Assembly: GCF_040954835.1 (NCBI RefSeq)
Contig: NC_090696.1
Span: 61,844,222 to 61,908,221 of the forward strand
Source of the DNA: Lepisosteus oculatus
Taxonomy: Eukaryota > Chordata > Actinopteri > Semionotiformes > Lepisosteidae
Length of the DNA stretch: 64,000 nt
Direction of reading: 5' to 3'
The position numbers and the translations under genes were made by a program. Shown in pieces: positions 1-39,989 of the stretch (position 1 is the first letter of the stretch; the number at the start of each line of letters is the position of its first letter). The notes beneath the pieces were generated by a model that had not been told where the DNA came from, searched no databases, and saw only the letters and a program-made list of their open reading frames with translations.

Positions 1-471
1 TCCCCTGTATGTGTGGCTGCAGGGTTTGTAGCTGTGATCTGAGATTTGAAAATATTCCACTGGCAATCCCAAACTGGGTGTGTAAATAACGGAATAAATG
101 CATAGTAACTGTTACAAAAAAAGTGACCTAACAATAGAGATTTATCCATTGCCTGAATCTTAATAGCACATATAAAGGGGAAAAAATAGGCTTTGCAAAA
201 GCTGCATCAGGTTTAACCAGTTGCTGATAACCTTGTTCCTAAAAAACTGTAATGATGATACCAGTGGTTTTCATTTTACCTGAGCTCTTGGTTACCAAAC
301 TGAATTGAATTTACAACAAATGGAACAATGCAAACATTGTTGTTATTGAGCTGATGGCGATTTAAAAGTACAAAACCTGTGCGATTGTGGCTCTCCAGGA
401 CCAACAGTGCCCAATACCAGGTTAAAGGAAACAAGGTTTTTGAAAAATCAGCAGAAGGAGGGACATTTCAC
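1..471 (-). other. eif4e intron 2 (partial)
   Basis: Starts with donor gtgaaa at 471 and runs off the left edge. No exon 3 (which would open with the Trp-rich WALWFF-type segment) is visible. Confidence 0.8.
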
Positions 472-575
472 CTGTTCTGTAGTGGATGCTTAATGTAGTG
501 TTCGGGACTCACAACCTCCTGGCCAGTGGCTTCAGTTTTTTCTTCTTCAGAATTTGGGGGATTTGAAGTGGATTC
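472..575 (-). CDS. eif4e: eif4e coding exon 2
   Basis: 104 nt starting GAA TCC after the acceptor ...ttctag. It ends in AG before gtgaaa. Encodes the acidic tail and the conserved HYIKHPLQNR segment. Confidence 0.93.
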
Positions 576-3526
576 CTAGAAAAAAGAGTTTTACCATCAC
601 AATTATTTTGAAGAAAAATACACTTTTTATTAAATCCAAAGAAAGGTCACAGGAAAATGCAGCGGCAAAAAGAGATTCACTCCAAACATAAGATGATCAC
701 AAAATGCTGTTTTTCTAAATTTAGATAAAGGAGCTGAAAACCGGTAATCGGACTTGCTTAATATTGCTTTTTTTTTTTTAAGCGCTGACAGTAGTGTAAG
801 ACAAATATATTCAATTGCTGAAATAAAAACTCATCAAGATATCTGGAGTAAATCCTGGTAATCACCGGGTAATGACATGGTAATGGAAAAGAGCAACATT
901 TCTCACAGAAAAAAAAATGAATCACAACCAAAACATCTTAGAAGGTAAAATAAAAAAACAAACATATCACATTTCTTTGATTCATACAATATAACTGCAT
1001 AGTAGCATCAACATTAACTCTACAGGCCTAGTTAATCTATAACAAGATTGTGGAAAAAATTGATAAGAGCACTATAGCAACTGGGAGGTCCTGAACAACA
1101 CTTTTTTTCCCCACCAAAGAATGTTATGTGTCATACTTAAAATAGAGTCTTGATTGAGCTTTAGCTAATATGATAACACTATGTGCAACAAGCTTACTAG
1201 GCCTAACTGGAGACAAAGCTTCAAACTTTCCGAAAGACATGAAAAAACACAATTGTAGCCAATATAACTCTGAAACTGTAATGTCAATGATTGGGGAAAA
1301 AATGATTTTCCTTCTATCCAAAAAGGCTTTAAATACTAAACCACCATATACTAATATTTGACACTGAATAATAAAATAAAACATGTAAAAAAACTGTACA
1401 CTATATATAAACTGTACACAACATTATATTACATTGTAGTTCCGGTGGGTAGCTGCGTCAGCATGCGTAGGCTCCACGGCCGAAACGTTGTGTTCTCTTT
1501 CTTCTTTTATTCAGCATGGAATAAACCTATTACTTATTATATTACATTTACAGTCTTCTAACAAGGGCAATTTCTAATATTATTTGCGAAAGGTGGCACA
1601 TTATTGCCCATGCCTATCTATAAAAACACTAGGACCATGAAACAGAATATACAGAAGCATGACTACAATTTCTGCTATCATATCACAAGAACATAGTGGA
1701 ACTCACACAAACTAGCAGGAATAAGCTGACACTGGAGAGCTTTGGCCAGCTACACTGCATACTTAAAGAGTACTTAAATTGTCTTATGTATTTTATTTGT
1801 GCTTGCTTAATACTGCTTTTTTTATGTTGTTGGCTTTTACAAATTGTTCCTGACTGAAAATAATTGCTCAATAGCGTGTGGGAGTATTTTCTTTTTCCAT
1901 TCCAGCTTCACGACTGTAGAAGCCAAGAAAAAAAAGTCCCATGTTACTGTTCCATTTTCATATGGTAGCAAGAAGTTACAAGTCAAAGTAAGAGAATCTA
2001 CCTAACCTAGCGCCTAGACAATGACACAGTGCCCTTTCTTATTATTTTCAGTGCCAAGCTAATTAATCCAAGTCTAAACGTATAAAAAAGGTGAAGTCAT
2101 AAGCTACCCCTCTGCACTGGGAACCTATACGATCCGTCATTGACTTCACATGCAGGAGGCGCTCATACCAAAAACAGCTGTTGAATACCTTAAACGTGGC
2201 TTAAATCTATACAAAGTAAAAAAAAAGGGGGAAAAAAAGTGAATGGTTCAAACCAATAAGAAACGGGAGTTAAATCCTTATTCAATTCCAAAGGTTACAA
2301 AATTCCTTTGGCACCCATAACGTCACTGCTCAAGGAACGCCTGGGTTTTGTTTTTTGGACAACACACGACAGGAGCATTCTCCGTAATGTACAGTTGGAG
2401 GAAAACACATGGAAAATGTATCATCCATTCACATTCCAGCTACAGGAGCCCGGGGCTGAGGGATTTCTTCGCATCTGAACGCAAAACAATAACACGCTGG
2501 CGAGTTGCAGCATCTGCAGTTTCAAGAGCAGCGGAAGGGATCGAACAAGCCAGGCGAACCTGTTTGCTTTGGCTGGAAAACTGGTGAATTACAACGGACC
2601 CAACAGTCACTCTTTAAATCAAAACATCTGTTATGCACTCTTTCGGGCAAAACAAATGAGCTACAGGTCTTATGATCAGTTAACTGCTTTACTAGTAACG
2701 GTTGGGGGGGGACCTTACCGCATACAACTAACCACCTTAATCCCTCGAGGGTTCAATACCCAATTTGCTCGCAATTACCTCGACACGAAGGTATCTAAAT
2801 CAGACAAGTTAAAGAGCGCACAGCGAGATGAATGGAAAGGCGCTTGACACCCAACAGTAATGTTACGGTTACGGTAATGAGGCACATAAAACTGTCAACG
2901 TCAAACGTCAACATCGGGCGGTTCAGCAAACACGGGGAGTTAGTCTCTAAAGCCAAAAGCTTCTCTCAAGTAACCGTCAGAGCCGAGTGAAAGTTCAAGA
3001 TGCCCTGCACTAGTCATCGGAGGGAATCGCAGCCCAAGAGTATGCTGTGTGTGTGTGTAGGGTTATTTCCAGTTTCAAACTGTCAGCTGTACAGCGCCAC
3101 GGACATATTACGTGTCCCGTGTTTTCTTTTTTTCCGTGTTTCGAGGAAATGCGATGCACTTGACAGGCGACGTGCGATGCCTGTGGACGAGCAGGCCCCG
3201 ACTACACTCCACGGGTGATCCCTGATCTGCTGTGACTCACACGCATCTCATGTTGCTGCCGCTGTCTCCTCCTACAACCGCTGAGTGCTCATGGCTCAAG
3301 CTCACCCTACATGCACGTAAATACATACACACATTGCCCGCAAATACTCGCGCCATTATCTCATCGAAAACCGACCCACAGGCTCGCCGACGACCCCGCT
3401 ACTAAACCCGTGCGAAACCCTCTCACCGAACCAGTAGAAAAATGTGAACTAACGCCCTGAGAACTCGGTCAACTAAAACAAATGTTTCAGAGCAATACAC
3501 TCACTCACCGGTTCCGCGGTCGCCAT
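472..3526 (-). CDS. eif4e: eif4e, 5' part (exons 1-2), translation initiation factor 4E
   Basis: EIF4E binds the 5' cap of mRNA and, through eIF4G, recruits the ribosome; it acts in the cytoplasm. Only the first 40 codons plus two bases are in the window. Exon 1 (3526-3509) encodes MATAEP. Exon 2 (575-472) encodes an acidic low-complexity stretch (NSEEEKTE) followed by the strongly conserved PEHYIKHPLQNR, which opens the folded core; H36-P37-L38 belong to the eIF4G/4E-BP binding face. The cap-binding tryptophans lie in later exons off the left edge. The join is phase 0 with a GT donor at 3508 and an AG acceptor at 577-576. Exon 2 ends in AG, ready to complete an Arg codon. The start has a strong context (A at -3, G at +4). 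Head-to-head with metap1. An EIF4E paralogue of the same subfamily cannot be fully excluded from 40 residues. Confidence 0.92.
576..3508 (-). other. eif4e intron 1
   Basis: 2.9-kb intron, GT-AG. It contains the cataloged repeat at about 1443-1537. The rest is A/T-rich at the exon 2 side and less so at 2300-3500. I see no further coding exon. Confidence 0.85.
1443..1537 (+). repeat. Interspersed repeat, 'gtagctgcgtcagcatgc' family, copy 1
   Basis: The segment runs from ggtgggtagctgcgtcagca through cgaaacgttgtgttctc to cagcatggaataaacc. A rearranged relative occurs at 42740-42851, which shows it is interspersed. Class not determined. Confidence 0.6.
3509..3526 (-). CDS. eif4e: eif4e coding exon 1
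   Basis: Six codons, MATAEP, with ATG at 3526-3524 and donor gtgagt from 3508 downward. This matches the very short first coding exon of vertebrate EIF4E. Confidence 0.9.
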
Positions 3527-3573
3527 CTTATATCAATCTGATTCACAGGCTTCTGGTGGGAACATAAAAGCCG

Positions 3574-3630
3574 ATTGGCTTCAGCCGTCCAACGTGACGC
3601 AACCGAGTTGCCAATGGCTGTTGCGCATGC
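3574..3630 (-). promoter_or_regulatory. eif4e proximal promoter motifs (CCAAT, CRE-like, NRF1-like)
   Basis: About 50-105 bp upstream of the eif4e ATG: ATTGG at 3574-3578 (CCAAT on the eif4e strand), a GTGACGC CRE/ATF-like core near 3594-3600, CCAAT on the plus strand at 3611-3615, and TGCGCATGC at 3622-3630, close to the NRF1 palindrome. The cluster sits where a TATA-less housekeeping promoter is expected. Assignment rests on motif matches only. Confidence 0.5.
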
Positions 3631-4054
3631 TCCTATGTCAACGGGACGAGGGGGGTTGTGGGGTCTGTAGTTTCGCTGGAACGTGGGCGATACGGATAAA
3701 GTTTTTTCTAGTTCACTGTCCTCTGCTTGACGTTTTAAAAAATAGTAAAAAAATAAATAAAAAAAACACGCAGGGTTTAAACATATACATGTGATTCTTG
3801 GGACATTGATAATTTACCACAATGCACATACCACTGATGCACTATTGTTATTGCTAGAATTGCTTCTTTTTCAGAGACCAAACCTGACATACTTATCAGT
3901 CAGCTAATGTGATAGTACCACCAGATCTTTGCCATGTGATATTTCTAGCAAATAATGAACACCGGGGCTTGTTAATTGCTACTATCCAAACATAACAACC
4001 CACTGGCCAGGTATGAATTCCAGTGACAGTTGCTATTGATTTTGTATAAACTTT

Positions 4055-4470
4055 GGGCAGCACAGTGGCTCAGTGGTTAGCATTTCTGCCTTGTATCACT
4101 GGGACCCTGATTTCAATTCCTTGTCTGGGGTGTTATGCAATATGTTAATAGTAATGAAGATTCCTTACACTTATATAGCGCTTTTCTGGACATCCTACTC
4201 AAAGCACTTTACAGATAATGGGGACTCCCCTCCACCACCAATGTGCAGCACCCACTCAGATGTTCTCCCCGTGTTCATGTGGGTTTCCTCTGGGTGCTCT
4301 GGTTTCCTCCAACAGTACAAAAAACATACTGGTAAGCTAATTGGCTTCCGTAAAAAAACTGGCCCTGGTACATGTGCTTGTGTCTGTGTGTCCTGTGATG
4401 GACTGGTGTCCATCTGGCTCCAGCTTCCCTGTGACCCTGAATTGGAAGAAGAGATTAAAAAATGGATAAA
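4055..4470 (+). mobile_element. tRNA-type SINE interrupted by a fragment of another SINE
   Basis: The outer element begins gggcagcacagtggctcagt and ends with the gaattggaagaag...aaaatgga tail seen in other copies here. Between about 4146 and 4257 it is interrupted by the reverse complement of the 3' part of the 5S-derived SINE (tatagcgcttttctgga ... ccaccaccaatgtgcagca). The outer body resumes at tgttctccccgtg. Confidence 0.75.
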
Positions 4471-4805
4471 ATATATAAAACAAATTTTAGTAAAACAAGT
4501 CAATTGCCAAATGAAACATAACTCCACCAAGCACAAGAACAGTTTGTGTTGGCAACTTAAATTTAACATGAACCTTCTTTAAAAAAAAGAATGTTGTCAT
4601 ACCCAGATATAGTCCTATAAAAGAATATATGAACATAACAGATAGCTAAGTGAATTTTCCTAACATTGAACTTGTCATTGACAAAGACACTACAAAGGAC
4701 CAATATTGCATATAAAGTTAAGGAGATGACATTTAGAACTAGATTTGAGAATCATGGTACAGTATCACAGGGTACGGAGATAGGATTCTACAGGACAGCC
4801 AATAG

Positions 4806-5250
4806 AACTTGAACTTGAACTTGAACTTTATTGCCATATGTAACCGGTGCTGGTACAATGGAATTCTTACTTACAGAAAGTCTCTCGATTGTAAAACAAG
4901 TGTAAAAAACAAAACAAAGTGCAAACAGTGCATCAAGACAATATACAAACAAACAATAGACAATGTGCAAGTAAACATGCAGACAGTTTGAATGTAAACA
5001 ATACAGACGTGTAAACAATGACTGGAGATGTACAATAAATAAATTACAATGAGGTAGATGGTGATGGTGTAGGTGTGGTCCGAGGGGGATGGCTAAATGT
5101 GTTCGCCAGTCTCACTGCTTGTGGATAGAAGCTATTGAAGAATCTAGTGGTAAGTGTCCGTATGCTCATATCTCTTGCCTGAGGGCAGTGGGGTGAAGAG
5201 CTCATGCCCAGGGTGGTGACTGTCCTCTGTGATGGTCAGAATTCTACCAC
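4806..5250 (-). repeat. Retroelement-like 3' fragment, family undetermined
   Basis: Begins with a tandem cttgaa array (4806-4829), then ctttattgccatatgtaaccgg. In reverse orientation this looks like a LINE-type 3' end with a short repeated tail. The body includes 'gtcctctgtgatggtcag', a string I associate with common fish interspersed repeats. No reading frame survives. Confidence 0.45.
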
Positions 5251-5251
5251 G

Positions 5252-5291
5252 GCAGCGGTCCTCATAGAGCTGCAGCGGTCCTCATAGAGCT
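5252..5291 (+). repeat. Two perfect tandem copies of a 20-bp unit
   Basis: gcagcggtcctcatagagct occurs at 5252-5271 and again at 5272-5291, at the edge of the retroelement-like fragment. Confidence 0.9.
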
Positions 5292-5320
5292 TTGAAGGTT
5301 AAGTTCTACGGTTAAGGACA

Positions 5321-5535
5321 GAGTGGTGGCACTGTGGCTAAGGATCTGCACCTGTGGCTGACAGGCTACTGGTTCACATCCTGTGGCTGGCAGTGGGAAT
5401 CCTACCCCATTTGGCCCCTGAGCAAGGCCCTTAACCCCAACTGCTCCAGGGGTGCTGTATAAATGGCTGACCCTGTGTTCTGACCCCAAACTTCTCTCTC
5501 CCCACCTGTGTGTCTCATGGAGAGCAAGTTATCTC
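5321..5535 (+). mobile_element. tRNA-type SINE ('gtggctaaggatctg' family), copy 1
   Basis: Contains gtggctaaggatctgcacctg (A-box-like), ggttcacatcc (B-box-like), then cctgagcaaggcccttaaccc and tgctccaggggtgctgtata. The same body recurs at 40160-40418 and 61416-61687. 3' end degraded. Confidence 0.8.
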
Positions 5536-6725
5536 ATCTTATGAGCCATTTGTGACTGAGATTCCCCAAGCAGCAGCACACGACTGGTTGAGCATTGCTG
5601 AGGGTATAGTGTTTTTAGCTGGCTGAGACTCTACTGGCTCCCTTGGGCACTTGCAGGCATGTGGTGCAGTCTGTAAGAGATGCCGCTCTCCTCCCATAAA
5701 CCTCTGGTTCTGGTCAGAGGTGCCTGTGTTATGTTAAAAGGTGTGTGGGTTAGAGAAGTCTTCCTATTTATCCCTTGTGAGCAGTCATTGGGATCCGAGT
5801 TGCTGGACTATTAACTATTTATGTTCTCTGCCAATACTTAACTCTGAAATAATAGCCAAGATTTACAAAAACCAAAGAACAATGGTTAAAAAGAGAGAGG
5901 AAGCCACTGAGCTCATTTCAGACCTTGAGAAGCTGCACGTTAAATAACAGTGTATTAAGATGATGACAAAGGTTTGAACAACATCATTATTTGCTAAAGT
6001 TTACAAACTTATCCTTGCCATTAGAAATACCAATTAATGAAAGAGAGAATACAGACCTACACTGATAATGATACTACAAATACATTGTGATGACATTAAA
6101 CTAAGTGTATCTTATCCACTCTACTGCTATTGTAACAGTAACAGGCCCCAGACAGTGCTAAATAAGGGTTTTGACTACATCTAAACTGTGTGTCAATGCC
6201 TATTTACAAATTCCCATGTGGCATATTTATAACAACACTTTTTTAGTTTGATCTTCAAAACTTTCCCTTACCACAAATGATAGCTCAATAGTGCATGGAG
6301 CATGTATCATTAGTCTGCAGAGAAAAACAAATGTATCAGTTTTTATTATACAGAGTTAAAAAGCAAAGTAATAAAGCCAAAATATTGATGAAGTTGACTC
6401 TATAGGAACATCTGCTTGTTACTATTTTTTATGTTGCATGGCAAAAAAGAAAGATTAATGACAAAAATGAGCAATTCTCTTTATGACAATTTTCAATAAA
6501 ACATTCTATCATCCTTTACAATTGGGACAGTTTATTAACTCCAGTAATGGAAGTAAAGTCTACAAATAACCTGATAAATTTCCATTTTATTAGCATCTAG
6601 AACTGAATGCATAGTTGTATATTACTTACTGTACATTGATTGCTATATATACACAGTATATACTGAAGGCTAGCAAGATGACCACCCAAAACAATAATCC
6701 CAAAATCAGAACATCATATTAAAGG

Positions 6726-6880
6726 TTATAAACGAGAGGAGGTTATTTGGCTTATCTAGCTCATTTTGTAGTTAGTAGTTAATAAATCCAAAAATCACAT
6801 CCAGCAGTTTCTTAATTGAAGGCAGGATATCAGCTTCAATAACATTTTGATTACTTGTTCCCTACAAGTGCCGTCCTCCA
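6726..6880 (+). repeat. Old interspersed repeat fragment ('cgagaggaggttatttggc' family)
   Basis: Resembles segments at about 39545-39960 and 51845-52000 that share 'gaggaggttatttggcttat...agttaataaatccaaa' style text. Class unknown. Confidence 0.45.
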
Positions 6881-7593
6881 TACAGTTAGTCCATAAAATC
6901 ACGCAAGCAAGTAAGAAGTGCCTGCTTTTGAAAACAAAATAACATTGCTAAGCATTACATTTAATTAAACCAGTTATTATATACTGTATCTCCATCAGCC
7001 TTTGCCAGTCTTCAGCTAGATAAATTCCTGTCCAAAATTAAAACAGTATTTAAAATACATACCTCATTGATATCATAAATTTAGTTAACAAAATGGGAAT
7101 GTTTGTATTCTGCAGATGTTTTCTCTCTGCTTTAAGACTATCACTATTGTGATATATATGTATATATTTGGTAACACTTTAAATACATGCTGCTTTAATG
7201 ATTTAGAATTCTTGCTACATCGTTTTGAAGAAGGTTTCAGACATTCTTTGATGGATCAAAAGGCGCTACACAGAAAACAATCATTAACCATGCATCAAAA
7301 GTTTCTAGATGAAAGGGGAGATTGGGCCGGCAAGGTTGACGCTGGCGCCGCTGAGAACAACCGACACAGTGACTGTTGGTTTTTGTCTTTTTCTAATTTC
7401 TGACACTTCCCTCTTCTGCAATTATGAAAACCCCCACTGTAAATGATGAATGAAAGCTCAAGGAAAACAGCCCTGCTCTTAGGAAAGTCAGGCAGTGTTG
7501 TAGGTGGCCGTGCGCCTCCCTGCTCCTCCCAACTCGAGGTCCTCAGTGACTCTGTCTCAGCCCCTCCTCTCCATTCGCAACTGGAGTGTCAGC

Positions 7594-24580
<16,987 letters not shown>

Positions 24581-24877
24581 GGTTAGTTAGTAAGGTGGGG
24601 GCTTACAAGCTCTTCCTGGCTCGGCCCCAGTGGAACTGTGCTGGGCACTGTTTTTCATTACAGTTCCTGACGGCAGTACCTGTGGGATTTCAGCAAGATT
24701 TCCCCATTCTTTGTTTTGTTTTTTTTCTCCGCTATTTTTTTAAAATGCAAGTACTTGAATACATCAGGATGATATTTATCATGTGGGCTATTTTAAAGTG
24801 AAGGGTCATCCGTTTTTATTGTCCTCAGAAGATGCTGAAGGTTGTAAAAAAAAAACTATGACAAAGGTGACTATATA

Positions 24878-24883
24878 AATAAA
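24878..24883 (+). promoter_or_regulatory. metap1 candidate polyadenylation signal
   Basis: AATAAA about 300 bp after the metap1 stop. Another AATAAA at 25266-25271 could serve a longer 3' UTR. Confidence 0.55.
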
Positions 24884-27800
24884 GGTTTATTTATGAGGAG
24901 TGCTGTTTGGCACAACTGCACATGGTGTCGAATTTTGTAAGACAATAAGTAAGTTGGGATTCTGTAGACAATGACCACCTGCAGGTGCTGTAGAACATAG
25001 AATTATAGAATGTGCTGGAAGAACGTACGTCGAGCGTTGAAATTCCTTTCTCACTCTGGGCGACCTGACCGTTACAGTGATGTATTAGGGTTATTACTTT
25101 AGGAACTTGTTATTTACAAATCCTAAAGTGCTGGACAGTTGGGCTGGGAGAGAAAAAATGGGCTTTTCTCCATTAGAATGATCACTTTTCACCGTACGAT
25201 TGCGGATATAGTAAAAAGCTCAGTGTCTTATTGTGGTTTAAATCAAGGCAGAATATAAAGGCACTAATAAAGATCTGGCTCTGCAACATAACCGGTCATT
25301 GTTGTCAGAATTAGTGCATTCCCATCCTGGTTAACATTTGTTCTCTTTAAGGTACATGGCTTTCACTTTAGAAAGTCTAAACTCCACAGTCAGTCTTAAA
25401 TTCTTGCAGTAACTGTAGATTTTCTTTTTTGAGGTGAGATAAGAAAACCTTGTTTTTGTGTTCTGGGTTGTGTGTTCTCATTGAGAAAATGACAGCATTA
25501 CTCCTAAAGGCAGCCACAAGACATTAGTCTGGATAGTTGTTCCTCCTCTAATAAAGAGTGCCTCACAATTTCACTACAATGGTAGAACACTTCAGAATTG
25601 TATTGTTCACTATGTTATTGTCCAGTTTTTAAACTTAAACATGTAGACAAAGAATTCTGCAAGAGATCAATGCTATCTCACCTATACTTGTGTAAGAAGA
25701 GAACTGTATGAATCCCCCAGTCAGTTATTTCTGTAGTGGGGGAAGGGAGTTCATTCAATGCTTTTTGAAAAAGGGAGATTTCTTTGAATGGCCTGAGCAC
25801 GTTTTTTAGTGTGTTGAAGGAAGAAATCGGAGGATAAGGCGAAGTTGGCATTTGTCGACAAATCTGTTATAAAGCCCTGAAATTCTGTTCTCCTTTAAAT
25901 GTGACAGTGAAAAATACTCCAAAAGACTCATAATGACAATACAAATCAGCATGCACAAGCATAACATTTGTCCATTAGAGGGGGTGATAAGCTTACCTAC
26001 AGTAGGTTTTACTGCCCTGCAGCTCCCTCAGACAAGCACTCTTTGTACTGTATGTGGCAATGTTACCTGTGGCCCCATTCTTATACACAGTAGATTTCAT
26101 TGCTCCAGTGTGCACAGTGGTTACAGTAGAGGTTTCTAAAAATCCTGATCTCTTGGCACCAAACAGTATGGGTTAGAAATGTACAGAAAATGGGGGAAAA
26201 AATGGAATAGAGCAGAAAATTTTAATGGTACTCTAGTTTGCATTTGACGTACTGTAAAATTCAACTTATGGTAAGACTAGTTAAAATTATTTCAGTACTT
26301 AACATTTTCCACCCACATTTTTGTTAAGAGTATGAAATTATTTTCAGAATGTTATTCTAAATACATTAAAATTATTTTTGTGATCTTGTGATGGAAGTGT
26401 GTGATTTGCATTTGAAATGGACATTAAGAATTACAGCCTGTATCAAAACTATTGCAAAATAATACTTGAATATCAGCTCCCATCTGTTTCTCTATGGCCT
26501 GTGACTAGTATATTTTTAGGGTTTATAAATGTGACATTCCCAGCTGCATAATTACCACAATCAATTACTAGCAGTGCAACTGGTGGTGAGCTGTACTGCA
26601 GAATGGCACTCAGTGTGACAATACAAACCACAAAAGAAATGTCTCAGTACGTTGGAACATTCATAAAACCTTCAAACATGATGAGGTTTATAATGCATGG
26701 GAGGTTTGATATTGAAACTGGGAAACTATCCAACCTTTCAACAAATGTTGATTTCACATTTGGAAAATGCAAGGTTTTAGGTTAGTCTCTGTTAATATGA
26801 CTATACCAACAGCAAACTGTCAAGGAGAACCATTAGAGATGAGTGTAGCTAATCAACATGATGTCCTTGAAAAGAGAATTTCCTGCTACATACACATGAC
26901 ATTTTTAGATACAGTATTATCAGTTTGTAAACCTTGATTTTTTTTAATTAAAATAATCTGATTTTAAATCCATGTGCAGTGTAACTATTAAATTATGAAA
27001 TGCACTAAAATGTCAAGCCCTTGTGTTTTTTGTTCTATTGGAAAAACTCCAGATACTACAGGCATGTAGTGCTCTCAGAAACCATGATAAACATCTTCAT
27101 AAGATTTGATTAGTATTAAAACTTGCTAGTATTCCATTAAAAAAAAAAAGATTCTGTACAGATGCTGAAGCAACCTCTGTCAAGATCACGTGGTGATGGG
27201 ACCCAGGCTCAGACCCACGACACTTGGATAACTGAGCTGAACACAGGCAAGCACTTCTGCTGGTGGAGCCGGTGGGCAAAACGGTATAGTTCCCTACTTC
27301 TGTGAACCAAGTTATGTTTTATGAATTAGAACCCAAGCAGTGCAAATTGATCCTAAATACTTAAAAATATATTATGACCATTTAGAATCTCAAAAGGCAT
27401 TGCTTTACACTTGTAAAGCAACACTTCTTGTAATTTACTCAGAGTTACACTACCTTATCTCCTCCCAGTTGGAAATTTGTGTTTGCTAGTTTTCTTCGGA
27501 ATTTACACTGTAATACACCTTATTTAACGATACTGAAGTTACACCATTGGATAACTCACGTTCATAGACACTGCACATCTAAGATATTCCATTATTTTAA
27601 TTAATTGACCTTGAGCTTCACGGAAACATTTTGAAACCCTATAAGGGTCATATACCCTTGTCAATGACCCTATATATATTAACATGTTTGTAATTGCACA
27701 TAATCTGCATAAAACAATTGTAGTTTCTGAACATTCCAGCATGCAAAATTCTCAGCACTTGGTACAATTGTCAGAATTAATGCATATTTTGACCTCACTT

Positions 27801-28290
27801 GTTTCATTTAGTCCAACCAAAATGTCTATTTTAAAACCATTCAACACTATATAGTATGAACTTCACTAAAGTGCCAGTCACTAAATCTGAGAAACATAAA
27901 ATGTACTTTCCCTTAGCCAGAAAACACCTTAAATGAATTAATAGTGGGAGCTGTAATTCAATTATGAACTAAAAATCACCTGTAGTGGTGGCTTTTACTT
28001 TTTACATCTAAAGGATTCATAATACTTGGTATTGATACATTCAGTCACTGAATAGGAAATAAACATTTGTATTCAGTGGCTGGCCTTTTTCAAAGTGAAA
28101 CTTGAAACTACAATTTAAGCTGTTGCTTCAGCAGGATTCAAATAACATGAAAGTTGCAAACAGCATTTAGCCCCACTTTGGTCTCTGTAGTGTAGCAGAT
28201 AAGAAACATGGGTTGTAATGAGAGGAAAAAAAAAAAGTTTGACAATCTAGAAAACGTCAATGATCCAACATCTTTTTTTTTTAAATCAAT
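24884..28290. other. Intergenic region between metap1 and adh5 (tail-to-tail)
   Basis: About 3.4 kb of mostly A/T-rich DNA between the two 3' ends. Possible extended metap1 3' UTR at the left. I see no gene; the block at 27150-27290 is relatively G/C-rich but has no frame worth calling. Confidence 0.65.
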
Positions 28291-28291
28291 T

Positions 28292-28297
28292 TTATTT
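28292..28297 (-). promoter_or_regulatory. adh5 candidate polyadenylation signal
   Basis: AATAAA on the minus strand, about 185 nt beyond the adh5 stop codon. Confidence 0.6.
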
Positions 28298-28479
28298 TAG
28301 TTTTAAGCAAAATGCTGATATAACACAACATTGTTAGTCACTTTGCAGGAAGCAGGGACTTTTTGAACTACTGTTTGAGTGCATTTTAGTTGAGTTGACT
28401 CCCACACTGTTCAAATCATGGCTGCCGTGGCAGGATAAGGCACCTAAACTGCAAGCTGTGGCCTCTCCACAGTCCGGCT

Positions 28480-38870
<10,391 letters not shown>

Positions 38871-38934
38871 GTTCCTTCTCCCTCAGCAAGAGACTCGAAG
38901 CAGCTCCCGGGAATCTGTATAAATCAATAACAAA

Positions 38935-38939
38935 CCAAT
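38935..38939 (-). promoter_or_regulatory. CCAAT-type motif upstream of adh5
   Basis: CCAAT on the plus strand (inverted relative to adh5), about 65-70 bp upstream of the ATG. No clear TATA box on the adh5 strand. Confidence 0.3.
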
Positions 38940-39544
38940 CAAATTGCAGATTTAGAAAGCAACAGGAAACTTGAAGAAGAGCACGGTTTACCTGTTTCGT
39001 GCTGACATACAACTAATCAAAACGTAGTGGTTTTGTTTTATCATACTGATGCTGTGATAACTGTAGCAGTCTAGTTTTTTTATTCAGTCATATTTAGAGA
39101 AATGTTTGATTTATATAAAAAATAAAACACGGTGTGTGTATAGCTGAAATTTGAATAAGTCATTTGAGGTCCTTCACTCTTTTTCAAATGGCCGACCAAA
39201 ACGGTCCCATTGAGCAGATTGTCGAGTCATCTGGAGCTGTTTCAGGACTAGTAGGAAAAATATCTGATCAATGGGTTTAGTGGTACTAAACAGTATAACT
39301 AACAGACACTTACATGCCAAGTTTTTGATTAGTTATTTCATTACAGTTAAATCTTTGCATATAGGAGCAAAACTACTTCACACAAAGTACATAAAGCCAC
39401 CTGGGTGATAATGTGCCACCACTCTACAGCCGATCACGTGAGGCGAGATATTGTATTGCTTAATGTAACTGCCACTTTGTTACGATGAGTGACTGTTCAA
39501 TAAACCCTGAAATAGATAACTTGCAAATCCAATAGGAAAATCAG

Positions 39545-39960
39545 TATTAAGAATATAAGAACTGTTAATAGAACATCATTTGGCCCATGTAGTTCTTTTG
39601 AATACTAAAAGCAAATTAATCTGAACATGTCATCTAAATGTTTTGTGAAAGAAATCAGCTGCCAACTTTGATAACATGGCTGGAAAGCTTGTTATAGACT
39701 TTCACAACCCTCTGCACATAATGTGCCTCCTATGCTCAGTTATAAATGCATTTCCCTTTAGTTTCTATTTCTGTACTGCGATTTATGTTACATGGTTGAT
39801 TCTGAAGGACTCTTGTTTTGACTAAGTCACTGCCTTTGATGACTTGAATGTTAAAAGTTACGGCCTCCTCATTCAAAAGGATCCCAAAACAGTTTAAACT
39901 GAAGAGAGAATCCATTTCATCCACTAGTGAAGTACAGCACCTAACAAGGGTGACACACAA
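39545..39960 (+). repeat. Old interspersed repeat, 'ttggcccat' family
   Basis: Resembles the fragments at 6726 and 51845 and extends further, with text such as tcacaaccctctgcacata and gtacagcacctaacaaggg. Class unknown; similarity judged by eye. Confidence 0.35.
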
Positions 39961-39989
39961 CAGCTGTTCTGTAGGCAGCCCAACTTCAA

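Larger units (their letters stand above)
3740..7500. other. Intergenic region between eif4e and metap1
   Basis: Divergent intergenic DNA of about 3.8 kb. It holds a nested SINE (4055-4470), a retroelement-like 3' fragment (4806-5250), a SINE copy (5321-5535) and an older repeat fragment (6726-6880). No convincing gene. Confidence 0.7.

Noticed and set aside
4073-4582. 169-codon open frame
   Set aside because: Lies entirely over the nested SINE; the translation is that of repeat sequence.
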